Assembly: GCA_964017145.1 (NCBI GenBank)
Contig: OZ024850.1
Span: forward strand, 2,519,618-2,583,617
DNA from: Agrocybe praecox
Taxonomy: Eukaryota; Basidiomycota; Agaricomycetes; Agaricales; Agrocybaceae
DNA length: 64,000 nucleotides
Direction of reading: 5' to 3'
The notes beneath the pieces were generated by a model that was not told the DNA's origin, made no database searches, and worked only from the letters and a program-made list of their open reading frames with translations. Position numbers and translations under genes: made by a program. Positions 13,401 to 25,885 of the stretch are shown here, piece after piece. Numbering within the stretch: the first letter of the stretch is position 1; the number at the start of each line of letters is the position of its first letter.

Positions 13401-14283
13401 GCTGACTGTCGTGGAAAAGAAAATGCTTCCGGGGTGTAGGGAACTATGCCTGACGCATCAAATGAATCCGGAAGGCGGAGGTCGAGTTCGTTGAAAACGT
13501 AGTATAAAACCTCTTTGCTGAGGCCACATTCAAGAAGGTATTCAAAGGTTACACCCCAGCCGAGAAGATCAAGGATGATATCTTTCACAGTGTCGTATTC
13601 CTCCTGATTAACTGGAAAATGTTTTAGAAATTATGGGCTGTAAGAACGGAAAGGAACGTACGATCTAATCCTGGACGAACACAATCAGGCCCTATGTAAG
13701 GAGTAGGTGGAATGTATGCAGGTGATTCTCCGGGAGAGGGAGCATCGTATGTCTCCTCATCAGGTACATAGGGTTCATCAGATATTCTGTCCACCAGTGC
13801 AAGACGAGGGGTTTGTACGTGTTCCGCTTCTGGAGTCATAGATCGGGGAGAAGGTGACGGCTCTGTTTTAACTGTTGACGGAGACTCCGGGATGCTTGAT
13901 TCACGCATGACAGGCATAGGAGAATCCGACAATCTCTCGATTAGAGGAACGGATTGCTTCATAACATGCGAAGGTTCTTCCTCCTCGCTAATTTCGCCCT
14001 CTTCTCGCATGTGTACATCTTCATTGAGGGGAGAAATCTGTTCTTTGATATCCTGAACCGTGGTAGAAGAGACAGAGGTCCCGACATCTACCATTGAAAC
14101 ATCGTCTTGGCCGTAGTCCAGTTGGAAAGTATCGCTCGGCGGTGGAGGTCGGGGGGGAATAGGTGCAGGTGTCTCGGGCACTTGCTTACGGCGTTTCGAC
14201 TTCAAGGTGGAAAGTGCCGCAGCACGCAAAGATGACACCGGGTCTGTAGCAATCATCGTGGATGTGCTGGATGATGCCTCCAT
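10487..14283 (-). CDS. ZFC3H1/Red1-type zinc-finger protein
   Basis: Large, mostly disordered protein of roughly 950-1000 residues. The identifying feature is a C-terminal zinc finger (near 10870-10920) with spacing C-x9-C-x4-C-x3-H in the context ICQYEVPGGGTCRDEGCEDV. This resembles the putative zinc-finger domain of human ZFC3H1 and fission yeast Red1, scaffolds linking Mtr4-type helicases to the nuclear exosome; the role here is inferred from that family. An N-terminal acidic segment, a conserved-looking segment after the first intron (DIILDLLGWGVTFEYLLECG) and a short coiled coil (EKEAEIRKMREMIARREERL) are visible. Clear exons: 14283-about 13670, about 13600-12322, 12266 downward, 11478-11386, 11298-10800 and 10680-10487. 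Joins between about 12070 and 11479 are uncertain and may use GC-AG introns. An in-frame ATG 14 codons upstream (14325) is less likely because it would add a hydrophobic leader. Confidence 0.75.
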
Positions 14284-15168
14284 ACTCTGAACGAATCCAA
14301 AACAAATCCAAAAAAATCCCCACACCGCAGTTCAGGTTCAGAGGATGAGATATATTGTTAGTTGAATTAGTCTAGAGATTTGTTGCGGTAGGGAAAGACA
14401 AGGAATAGTGGGAATTAAGAGGTAAGGAGCTACTTACGAGTGTTTTTCATCATACTCAATTATTATCCCACGGTAGTCATCAACACGCACGGACCCCAGG
14501 AACTGGCTCCTTTCCGGAATTTGCATTGGGCCATGGACATCATATTGCACTTCGGACTTTTCTTTGCTCTTCCCTAAGCTACTTATAAATTTATTCCTGC
14601 AGAGCTGATGGTTTGGGAAGATGTCAAACCTTCATAATATGCCTGTGAACTTCGTCCTTCCTCATTGAAATTTGACGCTGCCTGGAAACAACTTATAATC
14701 TTCTTCTGCGTGGACCACTAGGGCTCGGATGAAGATGAGCGCACTTGGTAAAGCAAGCCTGGCTCATTTGAAAATTTATGACAGAAGATCTACCACTGAT
14801 ATTTGTCTATAGATCTTTAAATTTAACATAGAACGCTAAAACTGTTCTCAATTACCTGATCATCGAGAAATGCATCTCACGTCTTGTTGTTCGTCCAATT
14901 ATGAGAAGCATGAAAATGCGATGGCCTGCAGGATCAGTTTTTTTGATTACACCCCGAAGCTAATCTCTTCTTTTCAATGGGAATTAGACTCAATGGGCAT
15001 TAGACGTGCATGCTTTATGTGAAAAGCCGGTTAATACAAGACACACTTGTATGATGACGAATAGATGATGGCATTGCCTTCATCATAAAGTATACACTAT
15101 CTGTACAAATACCCATCGGATCCGAACAATCATAACTAGTACAAGAAAATAGCATCCACGTACAACAG
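14284..15168. other. intergenic region
   Basis: No protein-like open frame. It holds the upstream region of the zinc-finger gene and the 3' flank of the first Dabb-like gene. Nothing else was recognised. Confidence 0.6.
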
Positions 15169-15967
15169 TCAAGCACTTTTCAGAGCAGCATGCCTGATAT
15201 TAAGATCTTCGAGAACAGAAATTATCTGATTTATGTTTAGCTCCGATTCCTCAATCCCGGTGGCCTTCTTAACGTATTCATGATGTTTCTACATGTCGAA
15301 CAATAAGCGTGCAGTCAATGGACCGATAGGATCGCACATACCTCTCTAGACTCCCAACCGCAGACTAATCGATAAAAAGGTTCCGTTGTCGTTTTGATCG
15401 TCCCTTGAACGAGCTTTGTGGGATAATTGCTCGTTGGGTCAGTTAACAGCTTCACCTTCGACTTAGTTTCGTCCATCTGGCGGAACACATCTTTGACCAC
15501 TTCACTCGAGGTACCCGGTCGAACGATTATTAAAGAGAAGTCCGTCACCGGCGCTGCTAGCATTGGTGAAGGATCTTCGTCGAATACACTAACCTCGACC
15601 TCGAGGCTACTGGGGAGGCTCGTTTTGAGGGAAGAAATAAACGAGTCATAGTCCTCCCTTTTCAAAGATCGCTGAAAATGATCGTATGTCTTCCAACCTG
15701 GCATAAAACGTTAGATCATATAAAGAACCACAGGGAGAGCATAACTCACTGATGACTATCATAAGTCGGGTTTTTTGTTCGATTTCATAGCCATAATAGA
15801 CACTGTCGTGCACCCTTTAAATGACAACTAATACCTGTAACATGAATAAATCCATACCTTAGGCATCCTTCGATCTTTTTAAAGTATTCCAAGATGGGTG
15901 TTACCAAAGATGGATCGGCAAGGAGTGCAGTAGACGCACTGAAGGAAAATAACTCTAACACATGCAT
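15169..15967 (-). CDS. Dabb-like two-lobed small protein, copy A (diverged)
   Basis: Most diverged member of the five-gene family. Four exons joined by eye. Exon 1 begins MHVLELFSFSASTALLADPS and ends in GCLR. A short second exon reads about VYYGYEIEQKTRLMIVI. A long third exon begins WKTYDHF and ends CGWESRE. The last exon starts KHHEYV and ends at TGA 15171-15169. The ATG at 15967 is chosen because it aligns with the MP(I/V)VE start of the paralogues; an in-frame ATG at 16084 would add 39 unrelated residues. The second lobe (PVTDFSLIIVRPGTSSEVV) lacks the LKEGKT motif of the other copies. The fold assignment to the stress-responsive/dimeric alpha-beta barrel group is inferred from the repeated strand-helix pattern. 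Function unknown. Confidence 0.75.
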
Positions 15968-18503
15968 ATTTAGCAAGAGAGGAAAAATTTGGTAGAGTGT
16001 ATCGGATGATGAGGGTAAATAAGGAAGAGAGCTTCCTGTCATGACCGTGCCTTTAAATATGCTCAGATGGATGTTGCTTCCCATGAGTCCTAATAAAATA
16101 CGTCAGGACCATTCGCCAACGTTTTGATTCATCCGAAGGCACTCACACATGTAGCCTTCGCCATAAAGTTGTCAATGCTGTGTTTTTGTTGCCCACAAAC
16201 CCCAAAATCTGGTCCTACGTACTCACGATGGTCAAGGGATAGAAGACTTCAGGACTCTTTATCTGAGAAAAGAGCCCGCCGCGAGGCTGGTTAAATCGCC
16301 ACACACAATATGAACAACCCCATTTGAGAGGATCAGGATCTGTTCTTGCCGACAACACTGGCTACGAAGACGAGATATGATTCCTTCCAGAAATCAATTA
16401 TGAAATATGTAACAAGTGTAATAAAACAGGTTATAGCCTTACGATAGTTCCATTACAGCTTTTGAAGCCGTTTAATGCAGGTCATAAATTCATGACCCTT
16501 AAAGCTGGGGCGCAACCCAAGCACAAGCCATGTCGCATTTGGCCCGGCAGCACTATTCGAAAGGATTGGTGCCGGTCCGAATCTCGAATACCAAGCGAAG
16601 GATTTGCTGGTGGATGTCGATTTCGATTCGGCGGCGCACAAAATTTATGCGTTTAGTGCACTGTGCTGTATATTTCTCTAGAAGGCTGGTCCCCCCAGCA
16701 ATCGATCCCTGGCTTGCGACGACGGTAAACGACTAGATCCGAAAGTGAGTCAAACACCAAGAACCATGTTACTATAACCGAGAACCCCAAGAGAAGAGCA
16801 TCATTCCATTGAAAATTGCATTTGCCGATCCTTTGACAGACCAAAGAGCGGCTGAATGAACAGGCTCGGCCTGAGAGTAGTAAGTGCTTAGCGCTTATTC
16901 CCGACTTCTTTGCAATTGTCTCTCGGTGAATAGCCGTCCATGTTGTTGTTGCCGCCGCCGAGCTTGAGCAAAGAGCACCAAAGAATCAACCGAACAGAAA
17001 TTTCCCGTGCATTCATGCTAAGATGGATATAAGAGTTCTGAGTGCTTGAATAGTCGAACTGCTACTTACTGAAGAAGAATGGGGCCCTAGGGTTGCCCTG
17101 AGGAATCTAAGTCAAAACGTTAATGACAACCGCGCTCAGAGAACTGAGTCTTCAGCAGAGGGTCCGTATTTGAGGACTTGGCAAATATTGAACATTGAAC
17201 AGAACTTTAACCTCATTGACCGTTGACGTTCAAGAAGTTGAATCGATCAAATTTGGACCAAATGCCAAAGTCATCGCGTCTCACGTGATGTAATAATATC
17301 GCGTCGCGTCGCGTTAACATTCTTGAAGACGTTGAAGGGCCTCCGTGGCCATGAAAAGTGACTATCAATTTGCATGCCAAAAAACTTATCTTGTGAGATT
17401 GGTATATCTCTACTCAGTAACGGATACTGCATCATGAATAGTATTTGAACTAGTCGCCGAACAACAATGTCTCCGTTTTAGAGCGCTTTTTAAGAGTCTT
17501 TCAAGCCACCCAGTATACCCTATACAACGCCAAAATTGATTGCGACATGTACATCCAGATTCCACATATGTTTTGGTTTTTAAAAAACGCAGCAGCGCTG
17601 TGAAACCGACAATCTCAAAATGACCTTGCTGCTTGTCTAATATAAGCCCAAGTCCCCCTAACACGTATTTAACTCTACGCCCGGACATGCAGTGCTTTAA
17701 ATATTACTTAACTGTAAGAGGAAGCTGCGAAGTCTCCATAGAAATCCCTTCCAATCTGATAATATCGTAGTTATTTTCGATAGAATACTCGTGTGTCGGA
17801 AAAATCAAAATCGGAAAATATTAAAATATACGACAAGATCCACAGATATCAGACGGTCACCCCCACGGGGGGGTGACACTGTTCAGAGAACACTCACCCG
17901 CCATATCGCCTGAATTACGTTCATATCGCTGATAAGGGCTGATCGTAGTTATATTGTTCAGAAAACACCCATCCACAGTGAACAGACCCGATCAGCTCAA
18001 CGATATGTGATCCCTCGGGTCGCTACCAGACCATCGAAATTTTGCACACATAAGCAATGCAAGTAGCAAGAGAGAGTCTTGAAGTAATGTTCCCAACGGC
18101 AGCAAGCCAACGCCAATCCTTTTGACATATTTCGTAAATAAATAGTGATATTTCCACTAATAGGAGATGACTGAATGATGGTACACACTATATGTCACGA
18201 TTAACTATAGCATTCTTTGTATTTGCAGTTCGATGCGCGGCCCAGGGTGTCGAGGTGCGAAAAGAAGAACATATTCTCGAAGACATCGCGTTAAACATAT
18301 GGTAAGAACGAGCGCGACCAATCGCATGCCTGCCAATTTGTACAGAGATCACGGGAAAAGCCGTTTGCGTGTAGGTGAGTAATAGTCTAGAATCTAGACT
18401 ACATACATACGTCCATCTTTGAGCTCAAAATAAATTACTATTCAAGAGACATCTACGTGAGTAAATAAGCTTTCGCAGCCAATGCGAGTGGTGATCCAGG
18501 AGA
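15968..18503. other. 2.5 kb intergenic region with short repeats
   Basis: Several 60-95 codon open frames occur (for example minus 16641-16453 and 17688-17410), but none matches a family I recognise or joins to exons. The region holds a CGCGTCGCGTCGCG tract at 17300-17313, a perfect hairpin at 17856-17877 and a direct repeat of TTGTTCAGA-like words near 17879 and 17957. A decayed gene cannot be excluded. Confidence 0.5.
17856..17877. repeat. perfect inverted repeat, GTCACCCCC stem
   Basis: GTCACCCCC (17856-17864), a 4-nt loop ACGG, and GGGGGTGAC (17869-17877) form a perfect 9-bp stem. It lies between genes, about 600 bp from the 3' end of Dabb-like copy C. Its role is unknown. Confidence 0.85.
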
Positions 18504-19289
18504 TCAGAGGGTCTTTAGAGCGACATGGACCAAAGTGGGTTCTGTAGTATCGCGTAGTCCTTGGATCAAAGGCTGGAAAGATTCCTCTCCTATACAATCT
18601 GTATGGGACTATACGATATCGTTAGAACCTTTCTACTCGTCGGACAAATGAAACGCGACGAACTTGAATGCTGTCCCATCCAATGGTCACACAAAATTGT
18701 CTTGGGTCCTCCAAAATCTGGCCTTGATTCGCCGGGCGATTGTTGGGATTTTTTGAGTCGATTTTATTTCCCAAAGGTAGGAGGATTGCATCGAGGTCCT
18801 CTTTTGTTTTCCCCTCTTTCAAGGTCATAAGGAGCATCTCGGTTACGGGGGCGGTAAGAGCGGGGACAAAATCATAGAGGTAGTCGATATGCCTCATCGT
18901 CAAACCCCCTTCACCGATCGCAGGTCTCAGCCCGAGAATTAAAGGATAACCAGGACGAGCCATTAAAGCCTTGTGGTGCTCGAGGCTTTCCCATACTGAA
19001 AAAAAAAACAAGCATCAGAGTTTAAACGTTCCGACGATTGAAGTTTGTTTCGGATGTCGAACCTATGAACATATACATTGTCTTTTGGTCTTCCTCGGCG
19101 ATCCCATAATGTATACTAAGCGCCAAGTCAGTCATCTATTTTTGAGCCACAAATCAGGAGGACAATGTAGACGCACCTTCTGCAGCCGTCCACACCCGCT
19201 TTGAAGAAGTCGATAGCAGGTTCGAGAATTGTGTTGTCTTTGGCATAAGCGTCGCTTATGACCCAAGTAGCAAGCTCGACGATAGGCAT
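18504..19289 (-). CDS. Dabb-like two-lobed small protein, copy C
   Basis: Small, probably cytosolic protein of about 200 residues. Four exons: exon 1 starts MPIVELATWVISDAYAKDN and ends GCRR. A short exon reads about IHYGIAEEDQKTMYMFI. Exon 3 runs from WESLEHHKALMARPGYP to IGWDSIQ. The final exon ends ALKTL, stop TGA 18506-18504. Lobe 1 carries the VELATW strand; lobe 2 carries PALTAPVTEMLLMTLKEGKT. Intron positions and phases match copies D, E and F. The pattern resembles stress-responsive A/B barrel (Dabb/ABM) proteins, some of which bind or process small hydrophobic compounds; that is family knowledge and not evidence for this gene. Confidence 0.85.
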
Positions 19290-19785
19290 CGTTCTTGAAT
19301 GGAAGAAAGGTGGACGTGTATAGTAGTGGCAAGTGGCAGAAAACTAGAACGTGGCTGTCCTGTGATATGGTAACCTTAAATACCAACCCAAAGCACTTAG
19401 CACATACTTGCAACTCTCACTGTGGACAAATCCGCTTAACCGTTACTACCTGTCAGCGATCATCATGGAGCGTGGCCAGGAGATAGCAAACGAGCGTATG
19501 GAACCCGGTCTCATGGACCCAAGTTGTATCACGGTTCTCGAGGGATACAACTACAGTACTTAACTCCGGATTGAATCTAAGAAGCATCGTCGCCTATTTT
19601 CTTATATGTTGTTGCAGAGCTGAAGAAAGGGGGACGTCCGGGTAGAAAATATGAATCAATTAATGTTTTTGAAATCGTTCACACAGGTGCTTAAGTAGGA
19701 AAAAAAACATACGAGCAGATGGTAGACTGTAAAAACCAACTGCCAAGTACGTCGCGAGTCAATATGTAATAATTGCTTAGGGACA
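19290..19785. other. intergenic spacer
   Basis: About 500 bp between Dabb-like copies C and D. It should hold the promoter of C. Nothing else was recognised. Confidence 0.5.
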
Positions 19786-20555
19786 TTAAAGAGGGTGTGC
19801 TTTCTTTAAACTTGCGTGCGATATGTGAGTTGTGGCATTATTTTGCAATTCCATAACCAAAGGCGCTACTTCTGGAAAAACATCGGCCTGGAACTGGATT
19901 GCAAAGTTTAGTTCTGATCGGGTACGTAAACCATGACCAAACCCTCACTAACCTTCAGGCTCTCCCACCCCACAACAGCAAAGTATTCTGTCGATGATTC
20001 CAATGTGCCGCCTATCGTCGCGGGTGCATATTTGGGGTTTACTTCGTCGATCTTGTCGGCTAATGTTCTAACGGCGTTATCCAACTGGGACTTTGTCTTT
20101 CCTTCCTTCAAGTTCAATAGAAGGATTTCCGTGATCGGCGCAGTGAGAGCAGGGTCCTGGTTTTTATCGAATTCGACGTGCTTCACGTTTACGCCTCCAG
20201 CAATAGAAGGTAAAAAGCCGATGAAATCCGGATATCCCGGGCGATCAATTATTGCCTTGTGGTGTTCATATGTTTCCCATTCTATCGAAGGATAATGATT
20301 CACAATGACAGAAGATATCGGCTTATAAACGCACCCACAAATAGGAAGATATTCTTTATTTCCCCCTCAGACACACCCCAGTAGATGCTGCGATAATATT
20401 ACGGCGAGTAAACTCCATGCGTTCATACCTCCAGATAGAACGTACCTTCGGCATCCTTCGGTGTGTCGAAGAAATTCGATGGCTGGATCAATGATAGACG
20501 GATCCGAGAAATAGGCGTCGCTGAGGGGCCAAGTTGCGATTTCGACGACGGGCAT
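19786..20555 (-). CDS. Dabb-like two-lobed small protein, copy D
   Basis: About 200 residues. Exon 1: MPVVEIATWPLSDAYFSDPS to GCR. Exon 2: about IYWGVSEGEIKNIFLFV. Exon 3: EWETYEHHKAIIDRPGYP to VVGWESLK. Exon 4: begins FQADVFPEVAP and ends KKAHPL, stop TAA 19788-19786. The second lobe contains PALTAPITEILLLNLKEGKT, the family signature. The three introns fall at the same places as in the paralogues, which fixes the model. Orientation and spacing (about 350-500 bp between genes) fit tandem duplication. The family has no assigned function that I can support from sequence. Confidence 0.87.
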
Positions 20556-20903
20556 TGTAAAGACACCAAGAAGAGAAGAGACTGTCTGTCAATGAAAACA
20601 GAGGAGACCGTATTTATCTGGAAAAACGGACACCGCATGGCATTCTTTGCCCCCGTTTCCGATTACAAAGGTAATAACCAATGCGCAGACCGTCGACCAT
20701 TGATATTATCGGCAAGAGGGCGGGTAATGGGGGAGTATTTGGCAAGGATCGCAGAATAAAAAGTGGACGAAACCGAGAAGTCCGTATCATTCCGTGTCTC
20801 GTATTGAGGTGACTCATTGGAAGGAGACGCTCGAAACATAGATATTAGACACAGATACGGAAGAACAAATCTTGTTTCATGACGCCATAATACATAACCC
20901 CCG
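20556..20903. other. intergenic spacer
   Basis: About 350 bp between Dabb-like copies D and E. A weak ATAAATA word upstream of D (near 20612) may be its TATA element. Nothing else was recognised. Confidence 0.4.
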
Positions 20904-21705
20904 TTAAAAGTGTTTTTCTAGATTAACGTGGACCATCTTGAAAACAGAGGCATCACGCAACTGTTCGACCCAAGGCTTGAAATAAGTTGAACCTGCTACT
21001 ATCTCTAGATGTTTCTGCAAAAAAATGAAATGTTTGAGACTATTGGGAAGGATTAGAGGTCAAGAATATATGGCCCACCTCTCTACTATCCCAGCCAAGT
21101 AAAGCATATACTCTCCTATCCGACGTTTCAAGAACTTGACCATACGTGACAGGTGCATGTTGAGGGTTTATTTCGTGCACTTTCACCGCTATGCCATCTA
21201 CACCTTGATACACGTCTTGTGCGGTTTTTCCCTCTTTTAGATTGAATACCAGAAGTTCCGTGCAAGGGGCATCAAGCGCAGGGTTAAAGTCGTGAACAAA
21301 TTGGACTTGATTCCTCGTCAGAATACCGCCTTCGCCGACAGAGGCATTGGACCCAATGATGGAAGGATATCCATCTTGTTTCACTGAGGCTTCATAATGT
21401 TCAGTGGTTTCCCAGACTGCAGTTATAGGCTCCGTCAAGTTACATATCAAAAGTCGTAACTGTAGATAGGCGCACTGTTCAACAAGTATAACGTCTTTCC
21501 ATCTTCGTTGACAAGACCGGAAAAAGAACTGAAGGTAACAACCAAGCAACCAAGTGTTAAAAGGGTGAGTCAACCCAGTAAAGTGATATATATACTTGAT
21601 GCAACCGTCCTCCTTCTTTAGATATTCGATACCCGGGAGTAGGACCTTGGGGTTGGCTAGATAAGTGTCAGAAGCGGGCCACGACACGATTTCGACTATA
21701 GGCAT
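20904..21705 (-). CDS. Dabb-like two-lobed small protein, copy E
   Basis: About 200 residues, first gene of the minus-strand array. Exon 1 starts MPIVEIVSWPASDTYLANPK and ends DGCI. Exon 2 reads about SFSGLVNEDGKTLYLLN. Exon 3 starts WETTEHYEASVKQDGYP and ends LGWDSRE. Exon 4 starts KHLEIVAG and ends NLEKHF, stop TAA 20906-20904. Lobe 2 has PALDAPCTELLVFNLKEGKT. The start is supported by alignment with copies C, D and F and by a TATAAAA box 75 bp upstream. Function unknown; Dabb-like fold inferred. Confidence 0.87.
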
Positions 21706-22400
21706 TGAGCGAGGTTTATCAGTGTGGATGGGAGGGTGGGATAATTGTTATCCTGGCTGTCTCCACATAGTTTGCAGGGTTTTATATGCTGGGCCAGCCA
21801 GCTGTTTTCAGGGATTCCCATCCTGTTCCACCCTTGATGTGGAGTCACCTCAAGACGAGTGCACTACTACTAGTCAGGTTCGTAAGCCCCAGGTGGCTGA
21901 GTGAGGCTATTTGTAATATAGCAAAATGGGGCGACTATAATATTCGCGACTGAGTCAGATAGCTATTGGTTGGTTTCTCCATTTCTAATAGCGGGGAACA
22001 GTAGCAAGAGAGGAGGTGGATGTCAACGAGTCATGACACCAATGTGGCATTGATTGAATTTCAACCCAGCAGTAGATAAGATAAGATAAGATGATTAACC
22101 CTGATCAGCCTCTAGCTCCCAGGCTTTCTCTTTTCGACCTCTTGTACCCGAATTATCATATTAATCGACCCAAGATCCCTCATACCCTATACCTCCAAGG
22201 GCACTGCTAGCAATATTCCAGAAAGAAACACTAACGTGTTACTAGAATTTGCCGCGACCAAGTGTATCAGAACACGTCGTATACCCACGGGCATCTAGTA
22301 TGTACGCGTTCATTCAGCACTGAGTAGGAGAAAGTGAAGACGTTATGAACGCTAATACACTCGATCACACAGAAGCGACTCAATCGAACCCTACTCGAAG
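21706..22400. other. divergent promoter region, Dabb-like copy E and ATG7
   Basis: About 700 bp between two divergently transcribed genes. It holds the TATA box of copy E and GATAAGATAAGAT near 22077, a tandem GATA-type word. No coding signal. Confidence 0.55.
21780..21786 (-). promoter_or_regulatory. TATA box of Dabb-like copy E
   Basis: TATAAAA on the minus strand, 75 bp before the ATG at 21705. Confidence 0.6.
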
Positions 22401-25083
22401 ATGCCCCTCGTCCAATTCACGCCGCTGTCGTCTCTAGTTCAACCATCTTTATGGCACAAGCTCACTGACCTCAAGATCGATGTTCTGAAGCTTTCAGACG
22501 CGGCAGTTCCAATATCTGGATCTTATTCAACAGGAAGGACTGTGAAGGATAGAGAAACTGGTCAGGAGATTGCACTGCCCTGCAATTTAAGTGTTGGGAC
22601 AGAGTCTTTCGAGGAAGATTATAAGTGAGTGGGACTACATTGACTATCGATGGGACTGCTAACAACGTTCCTCTGGAGGCTCCCTCATGGCTCTGTCAAT
22701 GCTATCGGGACGCTTAAGAACTATAACACCATTGAAGAGTTCAAAGCAGCAGACAAGACCGCTTTATTCAACCAAGAAGCACAAGCGGTTCGCGTCTATG
22801 CAATCTATTGACCCATCTTTCATTGAATTGAATTGATTTTATCAGATTTGGGACCATATCCTAACGACGCGCGATACAACCCAACTCAACAAGTTTCTCC
22901 TTATCACTTTTGCAGATCTAAAGAAGTATAAATATTACTATTGGTTCGCGTTTCCTGCCTTCGTTTCCAAACCAGCATGGGAAACAGGAGAAGAGGGATG
23001 GAGGAATGCTTTAGAAGAGCTAGATACAAACCAGGTACGTTAAATCCACTTTTTGTATCGCTTTCATTCTTGATGATCGTGCATATTCCTAGTTATCATC
23101 TATCCACTCCCAACTTCGCTCACAAAGCACCACACTTCCTTACTTTCTTCTGCGCAAGGAGAAATCTGGCGAAATTTCTTTAGCTCCCGTAGAAGAATAT
23201 AAATCATTCTACGCGTCAGCTGCTCACGAAGATGTAAGGTGTTCGCATAATTCTTGCATCGCATCTGTCAAACTCATAACATCGTGAACAGCAAATAATT
23301 GGATTTGTGGATCCCTCGGCTGACCCTACAAATCCTGGGTGGCCTCTTCGCAATCTCCTCGCATATCTACGCGCTTTATACCCAGAAACTACCTCCAAGC
23401 TGCATATCCTGCGATGGAAAGACTCGGAACTTCCACATACACCCAATTCGCCATGGAAGAGCCAGATCGGTGTCCTCAGCGTCGCAGGAGATACTGTCGC
23501 TGACTCCAGTGCTAGACCTTCCGCTGTTGGATGGGAAAAGAATCCCCATGGAAAGCTGGGCCCTCGTGTGGCAGATTTGGCACCTATGATGGATCCTTCA
23601 AGGTAGGCTATCTGTTTCTTTTATGATCAAGAAGGGCTGTATCTTTTTGTAGATTGGCCGCCCAAGCTGTTGATCTGAATCTTAAACTCATGCGATGGCG
23701 TATTCTACCTTCACTTGATTTGGATAAGATTTCGTCCACTAAATGCCTCCTGCTTGGTGCTGGGACTTTGGGGTGCTATGTAGCGAGAGCTTTAATGGTG
23801 CGTCTTATTTTCACATTTTATTTCGAAGATTCATCGAAGATTTTCTATCAGGGATGGGGCGTTCGAACTATCACGTTTGTCGATTCAGGAAAAGTATCTT
23901 TTTCGAATCCCGTTCGCCAGCCTCTGTTCGAATTTGCGGATTGCTTGGATGGTGGGAAGCCAAAGGCAGAGTGTGCGGCTGATGCTCTAAAGAGGATTTT
24001 CCCTGGCATTGTATGTTCATATGTTATCATCGAAAATATAATGCATGTTAACCCTGGCATAGAACTCTTCCGGGCACACTCTATCTATACCAATGCCGGG
24101 ACATCCTATTCCTCCTGCATCCATTCCTCAGGCTAAAGCGGACGTTGCGAAGCTTGAACAATTAATCGACGAGCATGATGCTGTGTTTTTGCTCATGGAC
24201 TCGAGGGAGAGTCGGTGGCTGCCTACTGTCATTGGCGCGGCTAAGGACAAGGTAAAGGACCTTTAAGTAATCTCTGTCCGGAGTCCTTACTTAATTATTG
24301 TTTATAGATCGTTTTGAATGCGGCTCTCGGCTTTGATACCTTCCTAGTCATGAGACACGGTGCTCGCACTTCTTCATTATCGATGGCCAAAGACGGCAAG
24401 CCTCATAAGAGACTGGGCTGTTATTACTGCAATGATATTGTTGCTCCAGCTGATGTATGTGTCTCTGCCCCAGCTTATGTCCTCTATTCTGACACGGAAT
24501 AACAGTCATTGACCGATCGTACTTTGGATCAAATGTGTACGGTTACTCGACCTGGTCTCGCCCCTATTGCAGCTGCGACGGCTGTCGAATTACTTTCATC
24601 GCTGCTGCAACATCCTGAAGGGTATGACTCTTTATTTCTCACAAGAGTGTATTTTGACGACCTAAATCCTTTTCAAGGCTCTTTGCTCCGCCGCCACCTC
24701 CTAATACGAACTCTTCAAATGCCGAGCCAGAAGAAGGGATCAACAGCGTTCTGGGACAAGTACCTCATCAACTGCGAGGATTTTTGAACCAATTCAAGAC
24801 AATGCCTCTCGTTGGAGCGGCGTTTGATAAATGTACCGGATGTAGTGAAACGGTAAGCATGTCATTTCATGCCTACTCTCCCGACAGTCTAAATATCATT
24901 ATCTATCAATTCTAGGTTCTGAAAGCATATGAGACTGAAGGATTCTCGATGCTTATTCAGGCGTTTAACGATGCGAAGTATTTAGAGACTCTCACGGGGT
25001 TGGATAAGCTGTATGATGAAGGTGATGCTTTGTTGGAGAACGTTGATTGGCATGAAGAGGGAGAGGACGAGGACGATTTCTGA
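22401..25083 (+). CDS. ATG7: Atg7, E1-like autophagy activating enzyme
   Basis: E1-like enzyme that activates the ubiquitin-like proteins Atg8 and Atg12 for transfer to Atg3 and Atg10 in autophagosome formation. It starts [20 protein letters not shown] and ends in an acidic tail, EEGEDEDDF, at TGA 25081-25083; about 680 residues after splicing. The N-terminal Atg7-specific domain spans 22401-23610. The adenylation domain contains [12 protein letters not shown] (ATP site) and [28 protein letters not shown] is present near 24090. The catalytic cysteine lies in [11 protein letters not shown] (about 24538), and a zinc-ligand pair CYYC (near 24421-24432) pairs with CTGC (24835-24846). At least eight short introns; the first is 22625-22676. 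All key residues are intact. Confidence 0.96.
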
Positions 25084-25885
25084 TTGTATGTAAGATGTTA
25101 TAGTTTCGATTAGATCTGGATTAGGAACGTTTGGATGAAATAGATACCAGTGTATCTTGTACACTACACCGGCATGATATTACTAAATTCAACGATTGTA
25201 TATTACAACAACTTGGCTGCCGGTCTCAACCATTAATACCCGTTCGTACTCAAAGCGGCCTAAACAGCAAAACACAACATGAAACATGTTCTTTGATGCC
25301 TGTTCACTACATAAACAGACATTGGCGCCAACGGCGTGGACGGGACATCTGATCTTATCCCATTACCAGGTAAGATATCGGCACGCATGCATCCAGTGCT
25401 CGAGAGGTGCAAACAACCCGGCGTCTGAAAAGTAATTTGTTTCAAGGTTGGGGCGTCGGTAATATATCCAACCGCGCCCGTTGGTACAAGGATAACCGAG
25501 TCGGATCCGGCTTTCCCTCGAGAATCGAGATGTCGTATGGTAAATATCAGAGAATGACACTCTGAAAGAAATTCAGATATCTATCCAAAGACATTCAAAT
25601 GTCGAATTCATATTTGATTCGTACCTGAAGTACATCTCTTTAATTCTCTTGACTACATTCATGGGCGAGTCCGTGTGTAACCGTGATAATTTGTCAATTG
25701 TGATTGTGGGAGGTGGGTAAATTTAATTCACTGTACCGACGTGAACGTACCATGACGTCAGTGTATTTATATCATGTCTATTTTTGGAACAGATGGGGAT
25801 CATTCAAAAGCATGACGGACGTCGGGCGTGCAGCCTGATCCAACCTCATTCTAACCCACTTGTTCCCTTTGATCTCCTTTGGAAA
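25084..25885. other. intergenic region upstream of the phosphate carrier
   Basis: No conserved coding signal. It contains a TATTTATA word at 25764-25771 that probably serves the phosphate-carrier gene. An ATG at 25784 opens an in-frame extension but lies only about 13 bp past that TATA word, so it is probably upstream of the start of transcription. Confidence 0.5.
25764..25771 (+). promoter_or_regulatory. TATA-like element of the phosphate carrier gene
   Basis: TATTTATA lies 115 bp before the ATG chosen at 25886. It argues against the in-frame ATG at 25784 as start. Confidence 0.45.

Noticed and set aside
16453..16656. overlapping 62-64 codon frames on both strands
   Set aside because: Looked briefly like a gene fragment, but neither frame extends through splice sites or matches a family I know.
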